This document shows, one piece after another, positions 55,058 through 64,000 of a stretch of 64,000 nucleotides of DNA (its first letter is position 1; the number at the start of each line of letters is the position of its first letter). Both the position numbers and the translations under genes were made by a program. The notes beneath the pieces are model-generated. The model was not told where the DNA came from and did not search any database. It was given only the letters and a program-made list of their open reading frames with translations. Where the stretch lies: the NCBI RefSeq assembly GCF_009696325.1, contig NZ_VUME01000005.1, positions 1 through 64,000 of the forward strand, written 5' to 3'. Source of the stretch: Collinsella sp. WCA1-178-WT-3 (M1). GTDB taxonomy: Bacteria > Actinomycetota > Coriobacteriia > Coriobacteriales > Coriobacteriaceae.

Positions 55058-57865
55058 ATGAAAAACCTCACCAGGTATTTGCAACGAGCGCGTCGGGGAG
55101 CACAGATGATCCTGTGCTGGGTGGTCGTTGCGGTCACGGCGCTTTGCGGGATGCCGACGGCCGGTTTTGCCCTTCAGGATGAATCGCGCGACGAGCTCTA
55201 TGGTGACGTGGTCAACCCGCTCACCATTACGGTCAACGATCGCGACTGCACGTTTGTAGATATCGATGACGGCAAGCTCGAGGGCCGTACCTCGATGTAC
55301 GACAACGTCTCGTTCTATACGGCCGCCGTCAAAAAGGTGTTGCCCAACTGGGCATCGCTTGCCTATAACATCCTTGGCTATGGTGGAGGCGACGACTCCG
55401 GGGACTTTTTGTACTGGGACCACGCCGGCAAGGGCTTTGAGAAGGACTTCGGTAAGGGTCACTACATCTATCTGTATGATGCGCTTTCGGGCGGCAACGG
55501 TGAGCATTCCGACGGCGCCGACAAATCGAAACAGAGTGGTCTGACATCGGCAAAAAGCCTCAAAGCTGTCTACGATCGCTTGACCGACGATATCGCCGGC
55601 TGTATCGGTCACAAGCTGGAGGGCTCCGATTTCCGTGAAAACGTGCCGCTCGACGGACTGTCGAAAGACACGACTGAGCAGGACGTCATCTATGCCACCA
55701 TTGCTTGTGTCGACAAGCTCGGCGGCACCTATCAGTATGATTTCAATGGCTTTGGCATCGCGTTCTATAACTTTAGAGTTCAGCAGCTCAACAGCATGAA
55801 CAAGCTTAACTGTGCGCCCGAGGACGCGCCGGGCTATTCCTTTGTCGATTCTAAAACTGAGCAGGAGCTCGTTACCTCGGCTCTTAACGTCGGCTATGAG
55901 GACGCCTCTCAGAGCATCACGCTCGCCCGCGGTACCGAGGAGACGGTCGGCACGAGCACTTCTGAATCCGCATCGTATTCCAAAGGCGGCTCGTGGGGCG
56001 CATCGGTGAGCCTCAAGGAGTCGCTGGGCGTGCCCGGAACAGCGAGCGAGGAGATCGAGACCTCGTTTTCGGCCGAAGCCACGATGTCCCAGTTATGGGA
56101 GGCGAGCAAGACCGAGGAACAGTCGATCACCACAACGGACAATCAGTCGGTCACCGTCGATATGACGATCCCTGCGCACACGCAGGTCAATAGCAAGCAG
56201 ACGAGTTCTACCACGACGCTTTCCGAGGACTATGACCAGCCGGTGGGCGTGACGTTCGACGTGATTATCTTTAACATGAACGGCGAGTGCTACGACGACA
56301 ACGCCGCCGTGCAGGAGTTCCATACCGCCGGTTATGACCAGCGCTCGTTCTACACCACCTTTGGCGATCAGTCGACCGACGCCGTGCAGAACCTGTTCCT
56401 GCGCTCAATCGCCCATCGTGGCGACGACGGCTACGATACCACCGCCGGAAACGTTACGAGCTGGTCGCATCGCACCAACAACCACATGGTGCGCGCCATC
56501 GATTGGAATTCTGTCCTGGCCGATCGCGAGGTGCCATCGCGCAACGGCGGCGCCCCGCGCACGTGCAATGTGCTCAACGACATGGCCGCCACCTACCCCA
56601 TGTCCATTACGGGTTCCAATCTGTCGTTTGAGTCGGTGACGGTCGATACGCAGTTGGGCACGCCGCAGCCCATTAAGCCCATCTCCAAGATTCTCGTATC
56701 GCTGCAGACCGATAAGACCCGAAGGCTTACGGTGGGAGACGAAGACCCCATCTCTTCCTATCGCGTGCGTGCAAGGGACGAGGACGATGTTGACTACTAC
56801 GGCTTTGTGAAGTCGTCGGGCGACTGGCGCGTGGTCGATAAAAACGGCAAGAAATGCAAGTCCGACGTCATCGAGATCCAGACCGACCCTGTCACCCACG
56901 AGCAAGTCGTGGTGGGTAAAAAGGCCGGCACCGCCTACGTAAAGTACTTTATCCCCGAGGACACCTATGTGGACGTGAACGGGCATGTTTCGACCAATGA
57001 CGAGATCGACGCCGCGGCCTACAAATATAAGGTAAGCGACGTGGCGCCCGAGTCGTTTAACGGCAGCATCAAACTCGAGGGCTCGGCACAGACCGTCGTC
57101 GGCGTCGAGGAGAATCTCAACGGCATCGACGGCCTAACGGCTACGGTCTATGACACGACGGGCAAGGAAGTCGATAGGGTCTGCAGCTGGGAGGCCCAGG
57201 AGCTCGAGAGCAAGGGCATTTTGGTCGCGACGGACGGCACGATGACCATCTCGCAACCGGGCACCTTCCATGTTCGCGCCTTTATTGACGGCGTGTATTC
57301 CGATTGGGCCGAGGTCATCGCCGCACCCGCACCGGTCGACCCGATGACGACCGTGGTCGAGACACCGGTGAGCGTTACGTCCGTTTCTTCGGGGGATTCT
57401 TCGGCAACGACGGATAGCGCGGCTCCTGCCCAGGGAGAGCAGGCGGCTTCCGATGCGAACGCGGCCGAGCCTGCTCCGGCGAGCGACGATGCCACTGCAG
57501 TGACTGACGACACCGCGCCCGCTGCCGCAAAAGATGCCTCGCCGATTCCTACGGGCCTCGTTACCGTTTTGACCGATATCTGCCGCTACGGTATCGATCA
57601 CGGCCTCATCGGCACATCAAACAAGGAAGAGATGACCAAGCAGGACTTCGACATCTTAGGCATCCTGTATCTGATGGCAGACAGCCAGGATCTGGTGCCC
57701 CAAGACGCCGAGGATGCGATGAATGAATGGGCTCATGACAACTATAATGACGAAGAGCTTGCCACCTGGAAGCAGCATGCGCTTTCGGTGCTGCTCGAAT
57801 ACGGTTATATCGCGCCCGGAACGACCGTGACGACGCCGACGACTGATGCTGCGGACGGCGCATAA
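55058..57865 (+). CDS. Large secreted protein with an aerolysin/ETX-MTX2-like segment
   Basis: This 935-residue protein has an N-terminal signal peptide (hydrophobic ILCWVVVAVTALCGM, then AGFA). Residues 25-280 are a globular domain I do not recognise. Residues 285-405 are Ser/Thr-rich and alternate in beta pattern: GTEETVGTSTSESASYS, SWGASVSLKESLG, TEEQSITTTDNQSVTVDM, and IPAHTQV before a final strand. This is how aerolysin-type beta pore-forming proteins look (amphipathic hairpin, then a P-x-H/T turn). Later segments include Ig-like repeats, an Ala/Ser/Thr/Asp-rich linker (about 775-830) and a helical C-terminal domain. There is no LPXTG or C-terminal membrane anchor. GGGAGG lies 6 nt before ATG 55058. 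Function is unproven; an adhesin or lectin is the alternative. Confidence 0.65.
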   Translation: MKNLTRYLQRARRGAQMILCWVVVAVTALCGMPTAGFALQDESRDELYGDVVNPLTITVNDRDCTFVDIDDGKLEGRTSMYDNVSFYTAAVKKVLPNWASLAYNILGYGGGDDSGDFLYWDHAGKGFEKDFGKGHYIYLYDALSGGNGEHSDGADKSKQSGLTSAKSLKAVYDRLTDDIAGCIGHKLEGSDFRENVPLDGLSKDTTEQDVIYATIACVDKLGGTYQYDFNGFGIAFYNFRVQQLNSMNKLNCAPEDAPGYSFVDSKTEQELVTSALNVGYEDASQSITLARGTEETVGTSTSESASYSKGGSWGASVSLKESLGVPGTASEEIETSFSAEATMSQLWEASKTEEQSITTTDNQSVTVDMTIPAHTQVNSKQTSSTTTLSEDYDQPVGVTFDVIIFNMNGECYDDNAAVQEFHTAGYDQRSFYTTFGDQSTDAVQNLFLRSIAHRGDDGYDTTAGNVTSWSHRTNNHMVRAIDWNSVLADREVPSRNGGAPRTCNVLNDMAATYPMSITGSNLSFESVTVDTQLGTPQPIKPISKILVSLQTDKTRRLTVGDEDPISSYRVRARDEDDVDYYGFVKSSGDWRVVDKNGKKCKSDVIEIQTDPVTHEQVVVGKKAGTAYVKYFIPEDTYVDVNGHVSTNDEIDAAAYKYKVSDVAPESFNGSIKLEGSAQTVVGVEENLNGIDGLTATVYDTTGKEVDRVCSWEAQELESKGILVATDGTMTISQPGTFHVRAFIDGVYSDWAEVIAAPAPVDPMTTVVETPVSVTSVSSGDSSATTDSAAPAQGEQAASDANAAEPAPASDDATAVTDDTAPAAAKDASPIPTGLVTVLTDICRYGIDHGLIGTSNKEEMTKQDFDILGILYLMADSQDLVPQDAEDAMNEWAHDNYNDEELATWKQHALSVLLEYGYIAPGTTVTTPTTDAADGA

Positions 57866-57916
57866 GTGCAGAAAGAGTGCGTGTTTTTGTCTTTTTGCTT
57901 ACGGGCAAAATAGTTC

Positions 57917-57944
57917 TTGCAGCCAAGGTCGTGGCGTGTATACT
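57917..57944 (+). promoter_or_regulatory. Promoter for rplS
   Basis: TTGCAG (57917-57922), a 16-bp spacer and TATACT (57939-57944), about 70 bp before the ATG. Confidence 0.75.
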
Positions 57945-58013
57945 CGAATACGTTTGTTCAACTACGTGCCGGCCAAGGTGGTACGGCACCTCTAGAAGAG
58001 TAAGGAATTGCAC

Positions 58014-58355
58014 ATGGATTACATCCGCGCAATCGAGCGTCAGCAGATCCGCGAGGACATCCCGCAGGTCCGCGTCGCCGACAACGTCAAGGTTCACTAC
58101 CGCATTAAGGAAGGCGACCGCGAGCGCATCCAGGTTTTCCAGGGTGACGTCATCCGCATGGCCGGCGCCGGTGCCCGTGAGACCTTCACCGTCCGCAAGA
58201 TTTCCTTCGGTGTCGGTGTTGAGCGTACCTTCCCGCTTCACAGCCCCAAGATCGCCAAGCTCGAGGTCGTCCGTCATGGTCGCGTCCGTCGCGCCAAGCT
58301 GTACTACCTCCGCGACAAGGTGGGCAAGGCTGCTCGCATCCCCGAGAAGCGCTAA
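58014..58355 (+). CDS. rplS: 50S ribosomal protein L19
   Basis: This 113-residue protein has [25 protein letters not shown] in pieces and the end [20 protein letters not shown], as in L19. The start is ATG 58014 with AAGGA 7 nt upstream. It has its own promoter and a strong terminator. Confidence 0.97.
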   Translation: MDYIRAIERQQIREDIPQVRVADNVKVHYRIKEGDRERIQVFQGDVIRMAGAGARETFTVRKISFGVGVERTFPLHSPKIAKLEVVRHGRVRRAKLYYLRDKVGKAARIPEKR

Positions 58356-58389
58356 GAAGATCGCAGCGTCTGTCCACTCGTTTGGACAC

Positions 58390-58420
58390 AAGGGTCACCT
58401 TCGGGTGGCCCTTCTTTTTA
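58390..58420 (+). terminator. Terminator after rplS with TTCG tetraloop
   Basis: AAGGGTCACC - TTCG - GGTGGCCCTT (one G-T pair), followed by CTTTTTAT. Confidence 0.92.
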
Positions 58421-58448
58421 TCTGATTTCCATGCAAGGAGGGCCTGGT

Positions 58449-59237
58449 ATGGCCAATATGACGAGCTCGATTTCGGCATCGCAGGTTGCCGGCGAGCTGG
58501 CGAGTGCCACGTTCGAGGAGATTCCCGCCCTCGTGGAGCACTATCGCGAGGATCCGCGCCAGCAGGTGATCAAGGCTTGCGAACGCGCACTTAAGCGCCA
58601 TGCCAAGGAACTTTCCGAGCGCGAGCGCGTCAACGGCATGTACGAGCTTATGCATGAGCTCGGCGGCGATGGCGTGGTCGTTGGTGTTGACGAGGTGGGG
58701 CGCGGCTCTGTCGCCGGCCCGTTGACGGTCTGCGCTGTCTGCCTTCCCATGGAGCCGCGCGTTTGGGGCATTAACGATTCCAAAAAGCTCACGCCTGCCC
58801 GTCGTGAGCTGCTCTCGGTGCAGATTGCCGAGGTGGCTACGGCCATTGGTTTTTGCCATATCGCGCCTGCGGATATCGATGAAATGGGCATGGCCCGCGC
58901 CATCCGCGCTGCCGTCGCGGGCGCGGTGGCCGATACGGGGCTCGAGCCCGATTGCGTGCTTATGGACGGCAACCCCTTGGGCGCCGTCCCTAACGAGCGC
59001 GATGTGGTCAAGGGAGATGCCAAAATCGCCTGCATCGCCGCTGCTTCCATTATGGCCAAGGTCACGCGTGACGAGATGATGGTCGAGTACGATGCCGAGT
59101 ATCCCGAATATCATCTTGCTGAGTCAAAGGGCTATGCGAGCCCCGAGCACATTGAGGCTATTCGTAAACATGGCCTTTCTCCGTTGCATCGTGTGAGCTT
59201 CTGCGGAAATTTTTTGCAGACGGAGCGTCTTTTTTAA
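58449..59237 (+). CDS. rnhB: Ribonuclease HII
   Basis: This 262-residue enzyme removes ribonucleotides from DNA. The active-site motif GVDEVGRGSVAGP (about residue 87), the NDSKKL motif and the acidic DGNPLG region are present. About 75 extra N-terminal residues precede the core. The start is ATG 58449 with AGGAGG 6 nt upstream. Confidence 0.95.
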   Translation: MANMTSSISASQVAGELASATFEEIPALVEHYREDPRQQVIKACERALKRHAKELSERERVNGMYELMHELGGDGVVVGVDEVGRGSVAGPLTVCAVCLPMEPRVWGINDSKKLTPARRELLSVQIAEVATAIGFCHIAPADIDEMGMARAIRAAVAGAVADTGLEPDCVLMDGNPLGAVPNERDVVKGDAKIACIAAASIMAKVTRDEMMVEYDAEYPEYHLAESKGYASPEHIEAIRKHGLSPLHRVSFCGNFLQTERLF

Positions 59238-59285
59238 GGCAAATATGGAGACAGGGACTTCTGGGATTTTATAAACCAGCTGGTG

Positions 59286-59327
59286 GGGACCGCATGCAAC
59301 GCAATTGTTGCATGCGGTCCCTTTTTT
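59286..59327 (+). terminator. Strong terminator after rnhB
   Basis: GGGACCGCATGCAAC and GTTGCATGCGGTCCC form a long stem with a small loop, followed by TTTTTT. Confidence 0.93.
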
Positions 59328-59425
59328 GTTTGTTTTTGGTTGGACTTTGGTTTTCTTTTGGTACTTACCCGCAAGAAAGGCGGCCCCATGATCGGGTCAA
59401 TATCGTGCGCGGGAAAGGAGACCCC

Positions 59426-59911
59426 ATGTGCGCCGCAAGTGCAAAGAGCAAGACGCAACAGCTCAAAGAGCTTTGGGAGAGCGGGGAGATTGATTGCGCG
59501 TCGATTACGCCTGGGTTCATTAAGGGCCTCAGTCCTCGAGAACTGGGAATGCTGGGCGAGCTTATTGCTATCGATTACTTTCGTGAGCGCGGTTATGCCC
59601 TCTTGGAACAGGGCTACCGGTGTCCCGAGGGCGAGGCCGATCTGGTACTGCTTGATGAACTTGATGATGTCGTGGTGATGGCTGAGATCAAGACAAGGCG
59701 CGTCGCCCTAGATTGCAACACGCGGGTCTTTCCCGAGGAGGCGGTGGACGCCCAAAAGCAGCGTCGCTACCGCCGTATCGCGAGTTGTTACCTTATGGAT
59801 CACTATCCCCTTAAGGCGATTCGCTTCGACGCGGTGGGCGTTACTATCCGCGGCGGTCATATTGCGGAGATTGAGCATCAATACAACGCATTCGATTGGC
59901 AGGTATCGTGA
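59426..59911 (+). CDS. UPF0102 (YraN) family endonuclease-like protein
   Basis: This 161-residue protein has GELIAIDYFRERGYALL and the nuclease-like core GEADLVLLDEL...VMAEIKTR (an E-x-D...E-x-K pattern). The family is common next to rnhB and comM/dprA, as here; its role is not settled. About 40 N-terminal residues precede the usual start of the domain. ATG 59426 follows AAAGGAG. The stop overlaps comM (TGATG). Confidence 0.88.
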   Translation: MCAASAKSKTQQLKELWESGEIDCASITPGFIKGLSPRELGMLGELIAIDYFRERGYALLEQGYRCPEGEADLVLLDELDDVVVMAEIKTRRVALDCNTRVFPEEAVDAQKQRRYRRIASCYLMDHYPLKAIRFDAVGVTIRGGHIAEIEHQYNAFDWQVS

Positions 59912-61434
59912 TGGCGTTTGACACCTTTGCCGTCCACGCTGCATGCATTCGTGGCGTCGAGGCGATTCCCGTCACGGTCGAGGTCTCGCTTGCCGGCGGT
60001 ATTCCGGGTATCCAAATGCTTGGCATTCCAAGTATGGAGGTGATGGAGTCGCGTGGCCGCATACGCTGCGCAATGCGCTCGGCAGGATTTGAGATTCCAC
60101 GGGCGGGCATTACCGTCAACTTGGCTCCGGGCGACATCCGTAAAACGGGCAGTGGTTTTGACCTGCCGATTGCCATCGCGGTACTGGCGGCCGATGGGCA
60201 GATTCCCCGCGACCATCTAGACCATTGCCTTATTGCCGGTGAGCTCGGGCTGGATGGTAGCGTGCTGCCCGTAAAAGGCGAGGTTGCGTTTCAGTTGTTG
60301 GCGCGTGATATGGGCCTGTCCTTTATTGCGGGAAGGTCGGATCAACATGTGCCGCTTGCCGGTGTGGACTGTGGCTTTATCGACCATCTGTCTCAGCTCG
60401 CCCGCGGTATGGGCGAGGCGGCTCGGCATTATCTGGATTCCGAGGGTGTCGAGGCGTCGTTTGAGCCAGAACTTGATTATGCCGATGTGCTGGGGCAGGA
60501 GGTTGCCAAGCGCGGCATTGCGCTCGCGGCGGCGGGGGAGCTCGGCCTGCTTATGATTGGCTCGCCGGGTTCGGGCAAGACCATGCTCGCACGCCGCATG
60601 ACGGGTATCTTGCCCGAGCTTTCTCTCGAGGATCAGCAAGAGGCGCTGTGCATCCATTCGGTCTTGGGCGAGAACATCGATGGTTTGCTGGCGGGACACC
60701 GGCCGTTCCGTAGCCCCCACCACAGCATTTCGACTGCGGGCCTTATTGGCGGCGGACGGCCGGTGCACCCGGGCGAGATTAGCCTGGCGCACGGCGGCGT
60801 GCTCTTTTTAGACGAGCTTGCCGAGTTTCCCAACAGCGTGCTGCAGACACTCCGTCAGCCCATAGAGCGCGGCTACGTCAAGATCGTACGCGTCGATGGG
60901 GCTTTCACGTTTCCTTCGCGGTTCCAGCTGCTTGCCGCGAGCAATCCCTGTCCCTGCGGCTTTTTGGGCGATCGCGAGGTACCGTGCCGCTGCTCGGCTT
61001 CGATGGTTGAGCGCTATCGGTCTAAGCTACGTGGTCCCTTGGCCGATCGTATTGACCTTATGATTGACGTGACCCGACCCGACCCGCAGGTAATTATCGA
61101 GGGCGCCGAGGGTATGTCGTCAGCTGAACTGCGTGACTATGTTGTGCGGGGTCGGGCATTTCGCGCCTGGCGCGAGTCCCGTATGGACGATGCAGATGCC
61201 GAGGCCGAGGATGATGAGTCACGGTCCATCGACGGCGTCGTTTCGACCTTTGCGCTCGATGGGGCAGCGGAAAAGTGCGTGCTCGGCCTGTCGAGGCGCA
61301 CACATCTCACAGGGCGCGGCATCGTGCGCTTGGTGCGTATCGCGCGCACGATTGCCGATGTTGCCGAAAGTGAGCGGGTAACCCAAGACCACGTGCTCGA
61401 GGCGGCGATGTACCAGGGGAGGAGGGACCAGTAA
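59911..61434 (+). CDS. comM: Mg-chelatase-like AAA protein ComM/YifB
   Basis: This 507-residue ComM-type protein has an N-terminal Lon-substrate-like domain (VTVEVSLAGGIPGIQMLGI), Walker A MIGSPGSGKTMLARR, Walker B LFLDELAEFP, and a Cys-rich ASNPCPCGFLGD...CRC segment. ComM is a helicase that helps branch migration in natural transformation. Start and stop overlap its neighbours (TGATG with the YraN gene, TAATG with dprA), so the three are translationally coupled. Confidence 0.94.
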   Translation: MAFDTFAVHAACIRGVEAIPVTVEVSLAGGIPGIQMLGIPSMEVMESRGRIRCAMRSAGFEIPRAGITVNLAPGDIRKTGSGFDLPIAIAVLAADGQIPRDHLDHCLIAGELGLDGSVLPVKGEVAFQLLARDMGLSFIAGRSDQHVPLAGVDCGFIDHLSQLARGMGEAARHYLDSEGVEASFEPELDYADVLGQEVAKRGIALAAAGELGLLMIGSPGSGKTMLARRMTGILPELSLEDQQEALCIHSVLGENIDGLLAGHRPFRSPHHSISTAGLIGGGRPVHPGEISLAHGGVLFLDELAEFPNSVLQTLRQPIERGYVKIVRVDGAFTFPSRFQLLAASNPCPCGFLGDREVPCRCSASMVERYRSKLRGPLADRIDLMIDVTRPDPQVIIEGAEGMSSAELRDYVVRGRAFRAWRESRMDDADAEAEDDESRSIDGVVSTFALDGAAEKCVLGLSRRTHLTGRGIVRLVRIARTIADVAESERVTQDHVLEAAMYQGRRDQ

Positions 61435-62366
61435 TGCCCGAGGAGACTTTTGAGCTGCATCCCGGTGATGCGTTGTATCCAGCTACCGTTTTGGAGCTCT
61501 CCGATGTACCCCAGACGCTTTATGTGCGTGGCGACCCCGCCGCACTGTCGACGCCCGCGCTCTCCATCATCGGCGCTCGCAAGGCCTCGCCGTACGGCCT
61601 TTCCGTGGCAGAGCTGGCCGCGAAAGTTGCGGTCGAGGCGGGCGTGACGGTGGTCTCGGGCGGTGCGGTCGGCTGCGACCAGGCCTCGGGTTGGGCCGCG
61701 GTCAACGCTGGTGGCAGGCACGTCGTGGTGTTGGGTACGGGCGCCGACGTGGTTTACCCGCGCTCGAGTGCAGGGCTCATCGCGCGCACGATCGATACGG
61801 GCGGCGCGGTCGTGTCCATCTCGCCTTGGGGTATGGGGCCACGCAAATTTGCCTTTCCGCGGCGTAACCGGGTGATTGCCGCGCTTTCGCAGGCGCTGTT
61901 CGTGTCGGAGGCCGGCATGCCCTCGGGCACGTTCTCGACAGCGGAGGCCGCCATGGACCTGGGGCGCGAACTGCTCGCGGTACCGGGCTCCATTTTGTCA
62001 CCAGAGTCGCGTGGGACCAACTACCTCATCGCCAACGGGGCCTGCTGCATTGTTGACGAGGAGTCTATTGAGATGGCCATCTCGCGAATATACGGCACCC
62101 TGCGCTATTCGCGTCCCGATGCGCCCGGTATCGCCGATCTGGACCCCACGCAGCAGGCCGTGATGCACGCGCTCATTGCCTCGCCGCTCAAGGTCGATGA
62201 CATTGCCGCGCTCGTCTCCCTCGATGCCGTCGGCGTGCTCAAACTCCTGGGCTCACTCGAGCTCGAGGGACTCATCGAGCGCATGATGGATGGAAGGTAT
62301 GCGCCCTCAAAGTTTGCGCTTCACGCTCAGACGCCCTTCGGTCACAATGGAAAGCGTGTCAATTAG
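61434..62366 (+). CDS. dprA: DNA-processing protein DprA
   Basis: This 310-residue protein has the Rossmann-like DprA core: SIIGARKASPYGLSVAELAA, VSGGAVGCDQASG, VLGTGADVVYPRSS and FAFPRRNRVIAALSQALFV. A winged-helix C-terminus follows. DprA loads RecA on incoming single-stranded DNA. The neighbourhood lacks topA, which often sits between dprA and trmFO. Confidence 0.94.
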   Translation: MPEETFELHPGDALYPATVLELSDVPQTLYVRGDPAALSTPALSIIGARKASPYGLSVAELAAKVAVEAGVTVVSGGAVGCDQASGWAAVNAGGRHVVVLGTGADVVYPRSSAGLIARTIDTGGAVVSISPWGMGPRKFAFPRRNRVIAALSQALFVSEAGMPSGTFSTAEAAMDLGRELLAVPGSILSPESRGTNYLIANGACCIVDEESIEMAISRIYGTLRYSRPDAPGIADLDPTQQAVMHALIASPLKVDDIAALVSLDAVGVLKLLGSLELEGLIERMMDGRYAPSKFALHAQTPFGHNGKRVN

Positions 62367-62380
62367 AAAGGTGTTTGCAG

Positions 62381-63718
62381 ATGCTGTTTGATCAAGTGAC
62401 GGTTATCGGTGGCGGTCTGGCGGGATCGGAATGCGCGATTCAGCTGGCAGATCGCGGGTTTGCCGTAAAGCTGTGCGAGATGCGGCCGCTGGTGACCTCT
62501 CCTGCCCACCATACCGATCACTTGGCGGAGCTTGTCTGCTCCAATTCGTTTAAGTCGACCCGACCCGATTCCGCCGCCGGCCTGTTGAAGGCCGAACTCG
62601 AGCGTATGGGTTCGGTGCTGCTCGACTGCGCTCATCGCGCTGCCGTTCCCGCTGGTGGCGCCTTGGCGGTCGACCGTGTTAAATTCTCCGAGCTCGTCGA
62701 GGCCGAGGTTGCCGCCCGTCCCAATATCGAGGTCGTTCACGGCGAGGTCACCCAGATTCCCGAGGGCCATGTGGTTATCGCCGCGGGTCCCTTGTGCTCG
62801 CCGGCGTTGAGCGGGGAGGTCATGAAGCTCGTCGGTGGTGATTCCCTGGCGTTTTTTGACGCCGCGGCCCCGATTGTCGATGCCTCGACGCTCGATATGG
62901 ATGTGCTGTTCTCGCAGTCGCGCTACGAGGAGCAGGGGAGTGGCGACTATCTCAATGCCCCGCTCAACAAGGAGGAGTACGAGGCCTTTATCGAGGCGCT
63001 TACCACGGCCGATCGTGTGGTGCTCAAGGACTTTGAGGGCGGGGACCTCTTCCAGGCCTGTCAGCCAGCCGAGGAGGTTGCGCGCACGGGCAAGGATGCC
63101 ATCCGCTTTGGCGCTATGAAGCCCGTCGGGCTCACCGACCCGCGCACCGGTCGCCGTCCCTGGGCGGCGATTCAGCTGCGCGCCGAGAACAAGGAGAAGA
63201 CCGCCTATAACCTGGTTGGTTTTCAGACTAACCTGACCTTCGGCGAGCAGAAGCGCGTTTTTCATATGGTTCCCGGTCTGGAGAATGCCGAGTTTTTCCG
63301 CTATGGCGTCATGCATCGCAATACCTTTGTCGATGCTCCCCATGTGCTCGATGGGACCTTCGCCGTGCCCGGCACGGGCGTGCGCCTTGCCGGACAGATT
63401 ACCGGTACGGAGGGTTACATGGAAGCGGTCGCGACGGGTCTCCTCGCTGCGCTCAATACCTATGCCGAGGCTATCGAGGTTGCTCCTGTCGAGCTGCCGC
63501 GCGTGGGCGCTCTCGGCGCGCTCGTGGGCTATGCGACCGATCCTGCTACGGTCGGATATCAGCCCATGCATGTTAATTTTGGCCTGGTGCCTCCCCTCGA
63601 GGACGGTAAACGCCGCAGCAAACGTGAGCGCTATCAGGCCTATGCGGATCGCGCCCTTAAGGCCTTGGATTCCTATCTGGAATCGCGCTCCGACTTGTTT
63701 GGAGGCGACCGGTCATAG
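62381..63718 (+). CDS. trmFO: tRNA (uracil-54) methyltransferase TrmFO
   Basis: This 445-residue flavoprotein has the N-terminal VTVIGGGLAGSECAIQLADRG in pieces, CEMRP, CSNSFKS, and the C-terminal GQITGTEGYMEAVATGLLA. It methylates U54 of tRNA using methylene-tetrahydrofolate. The start is ATG 62381 with AAAGGTG 7 nt upstream; the TTG at 62375 is less well placed. Confidence 0.97.
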   Translation: MLFDQVTVIGGGLAGSECAIQLADRGFAVKLCEMRPLVTSPAHHTDHLAELVCSNSFKSTRPDSAAGLLKAELERMGSVLLDCAHRAAVPAGGALAVDRVKFSELVEAEVAARPNIEVVHGEVTQIPEGHVVIAAGPLCSPALSGEVMKLVGGDSLAFFDAAAPIVDASTLDMDVLFSQSRYEEQGSGDYLNAPLNKEEYEAFIEALTTADRVVLKDFEGGDLFQACQPAEEVARTGKDAIRFGAMKPVGLTDPRTGRRPWAAIQLRAENKEKTAYNLVGFQTNLTFGEQKRVFHMVPGLENAEFFRYGVMHRNTFVDAPHVLDGTFAVPGTGVRLAGQITGTEGYMEAVATGLLAALNTYAEAIEVAPVELPRVGALGALVGYATDPATVGYQPMHVNFGLVPPLEDGKRRSKRERYQAYADRALKALDSYLESRSDLFGGDRS

Positions 63719-64000
63719 CCTTTGACCTGTACGGTGCCGTCGACTCGTTCATAGCCTATATTGCACGCGTCGAGGGGCTTTCTTCTAACACTGTTATCGC
63801 TTACGGCTCTCGTCTGGAGCGTTTTGCCGCTTGGTGCGAGCGTGGGGATATCGATGCACGCACGGCGGACGTACGTACCGTTCGTATGTATCTGGCAGAG
63901 CTGTCGCGCGAGCAGGTGGCGCCCAGGACGATTGCGGCGCACCTGTCTGCCATTCGTTCGTTCTATCGATGGATGGCTGCCGAAGGTCTTATCGATGGAG
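63715..64000 (+). CDS. Tyrosine recombinase, Xer-like (partial, cut by the window edge)
   Basis: The frame starting around 63715 encodes DSFIAYIARVEGLSSNTVIAY, SRLERFAAWCERGD, VRMYLAELSREQVAPRTIAAHLSAIRSFYRWMAAEGL, in pieces. This is the SAM-like N-terminal domain of XerC/XerD recombinases. The usual trmFO-xer order supports it. The catalytic domain is off the window. No ATG, GTG or TTG exists in frame before the domain. The best-placed codon is ATA at 63715, 9 nt after GGAGG (63701-63705), overlapping the trmFO stop; CTG at 63727 is the alternative. Confidence 0.85.
   Translation, partial: MAFDLYGAVDSFIAYIARVEGLSSNTVIAYGSRLERFAAWCERGDIDARTADVRTVRMYLAELSREQVAPRTIAAHLSAIRSFYRWMAAEGLIDG

Overview
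This window reads as chromosomal DNA of a high-GC Gram-positive gut bacterium. The mix of genes (fused aroE-aroK, clustered mreBCD/PBP2/RodA, pyruvate phosphate dikinase with its regulator, phosphocholine and galactofuranose surface genes) fits Coriobacteriia, most likely Collinsella. That assignment is an inference from gene content and style; no marker gene was compared against a database.

Layout. Positions 1-800 hold mobile-element debris: a 5'-truncated IstB-type helper gene and the tail of an interrupted gene. Positions 900-12200 form a surface-glycan locus: two paralogous GlfT2-like galactofuranosyltransferases, an acyltransferase, a polyprenyl-phosphate glycosyltransferase, a Wzm/Wzt-type ABC exporter, a fused phosphocholine activation enzyme (LicC-LicA type) and UDP-galactopyranose mutase. 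Positions 12250-13830 hold a two-gene cassette (P-loop ATPase plus a DUF4869-like protein) bounded by a second copy of the aroQ 3' end. Positions 13900-22500 are one long minus-strand aromatic amino-acid supraoperon (aroF, tyrA, aroB, aroA, aroC, pheA, aroE-aroK, aroQ). From 22700 nearly everything is on the plus strand: tRNA-Arg, a CtpE-like P-type ATPase, two membrane proteins of unknown role flanking a cyclophilin, mreB-mreC-mreD-PBP2-rodA, a radical SAM pair, rplU-rpmA-obgE-nadD-yqeK-rsfS, a REP-associated transposase, dinB (minus), rpsP-khpA-rimM-trmD-lepB, glyQS, the PPDK regulator and ppdK, a large secreted protein with an aerolysin-like segment, then rplS-rnhB-yraN-comM-dprA-trmFO and the start of a tyrosine recombinase cut by the window edge.

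The most notable system is a REP/RAYT pair. Eleven near-identical units of about 33-37 bp, with 8-bp palindromic ends and a GGGACGGGG core, occur at five intergenic sites, mostly as inverted pairs. They are densest on both sides of a Y1/HUH transposase gene at 42925-43674. Repeat ends supply or abut stop codons of several genes, one pair sits inside the aro operon, and the spacers of two pairs resemble each other, which suggests that the pair is the mobile unit. Other points of interest are the ATPase/DUF4869 cassette with its duplicated aroQ tail, the aerolysin-like secreted protein, an array of GGTAAM sites upstream of ppdK, and a recombinase gene that appears to begin at a non-standard start codon.
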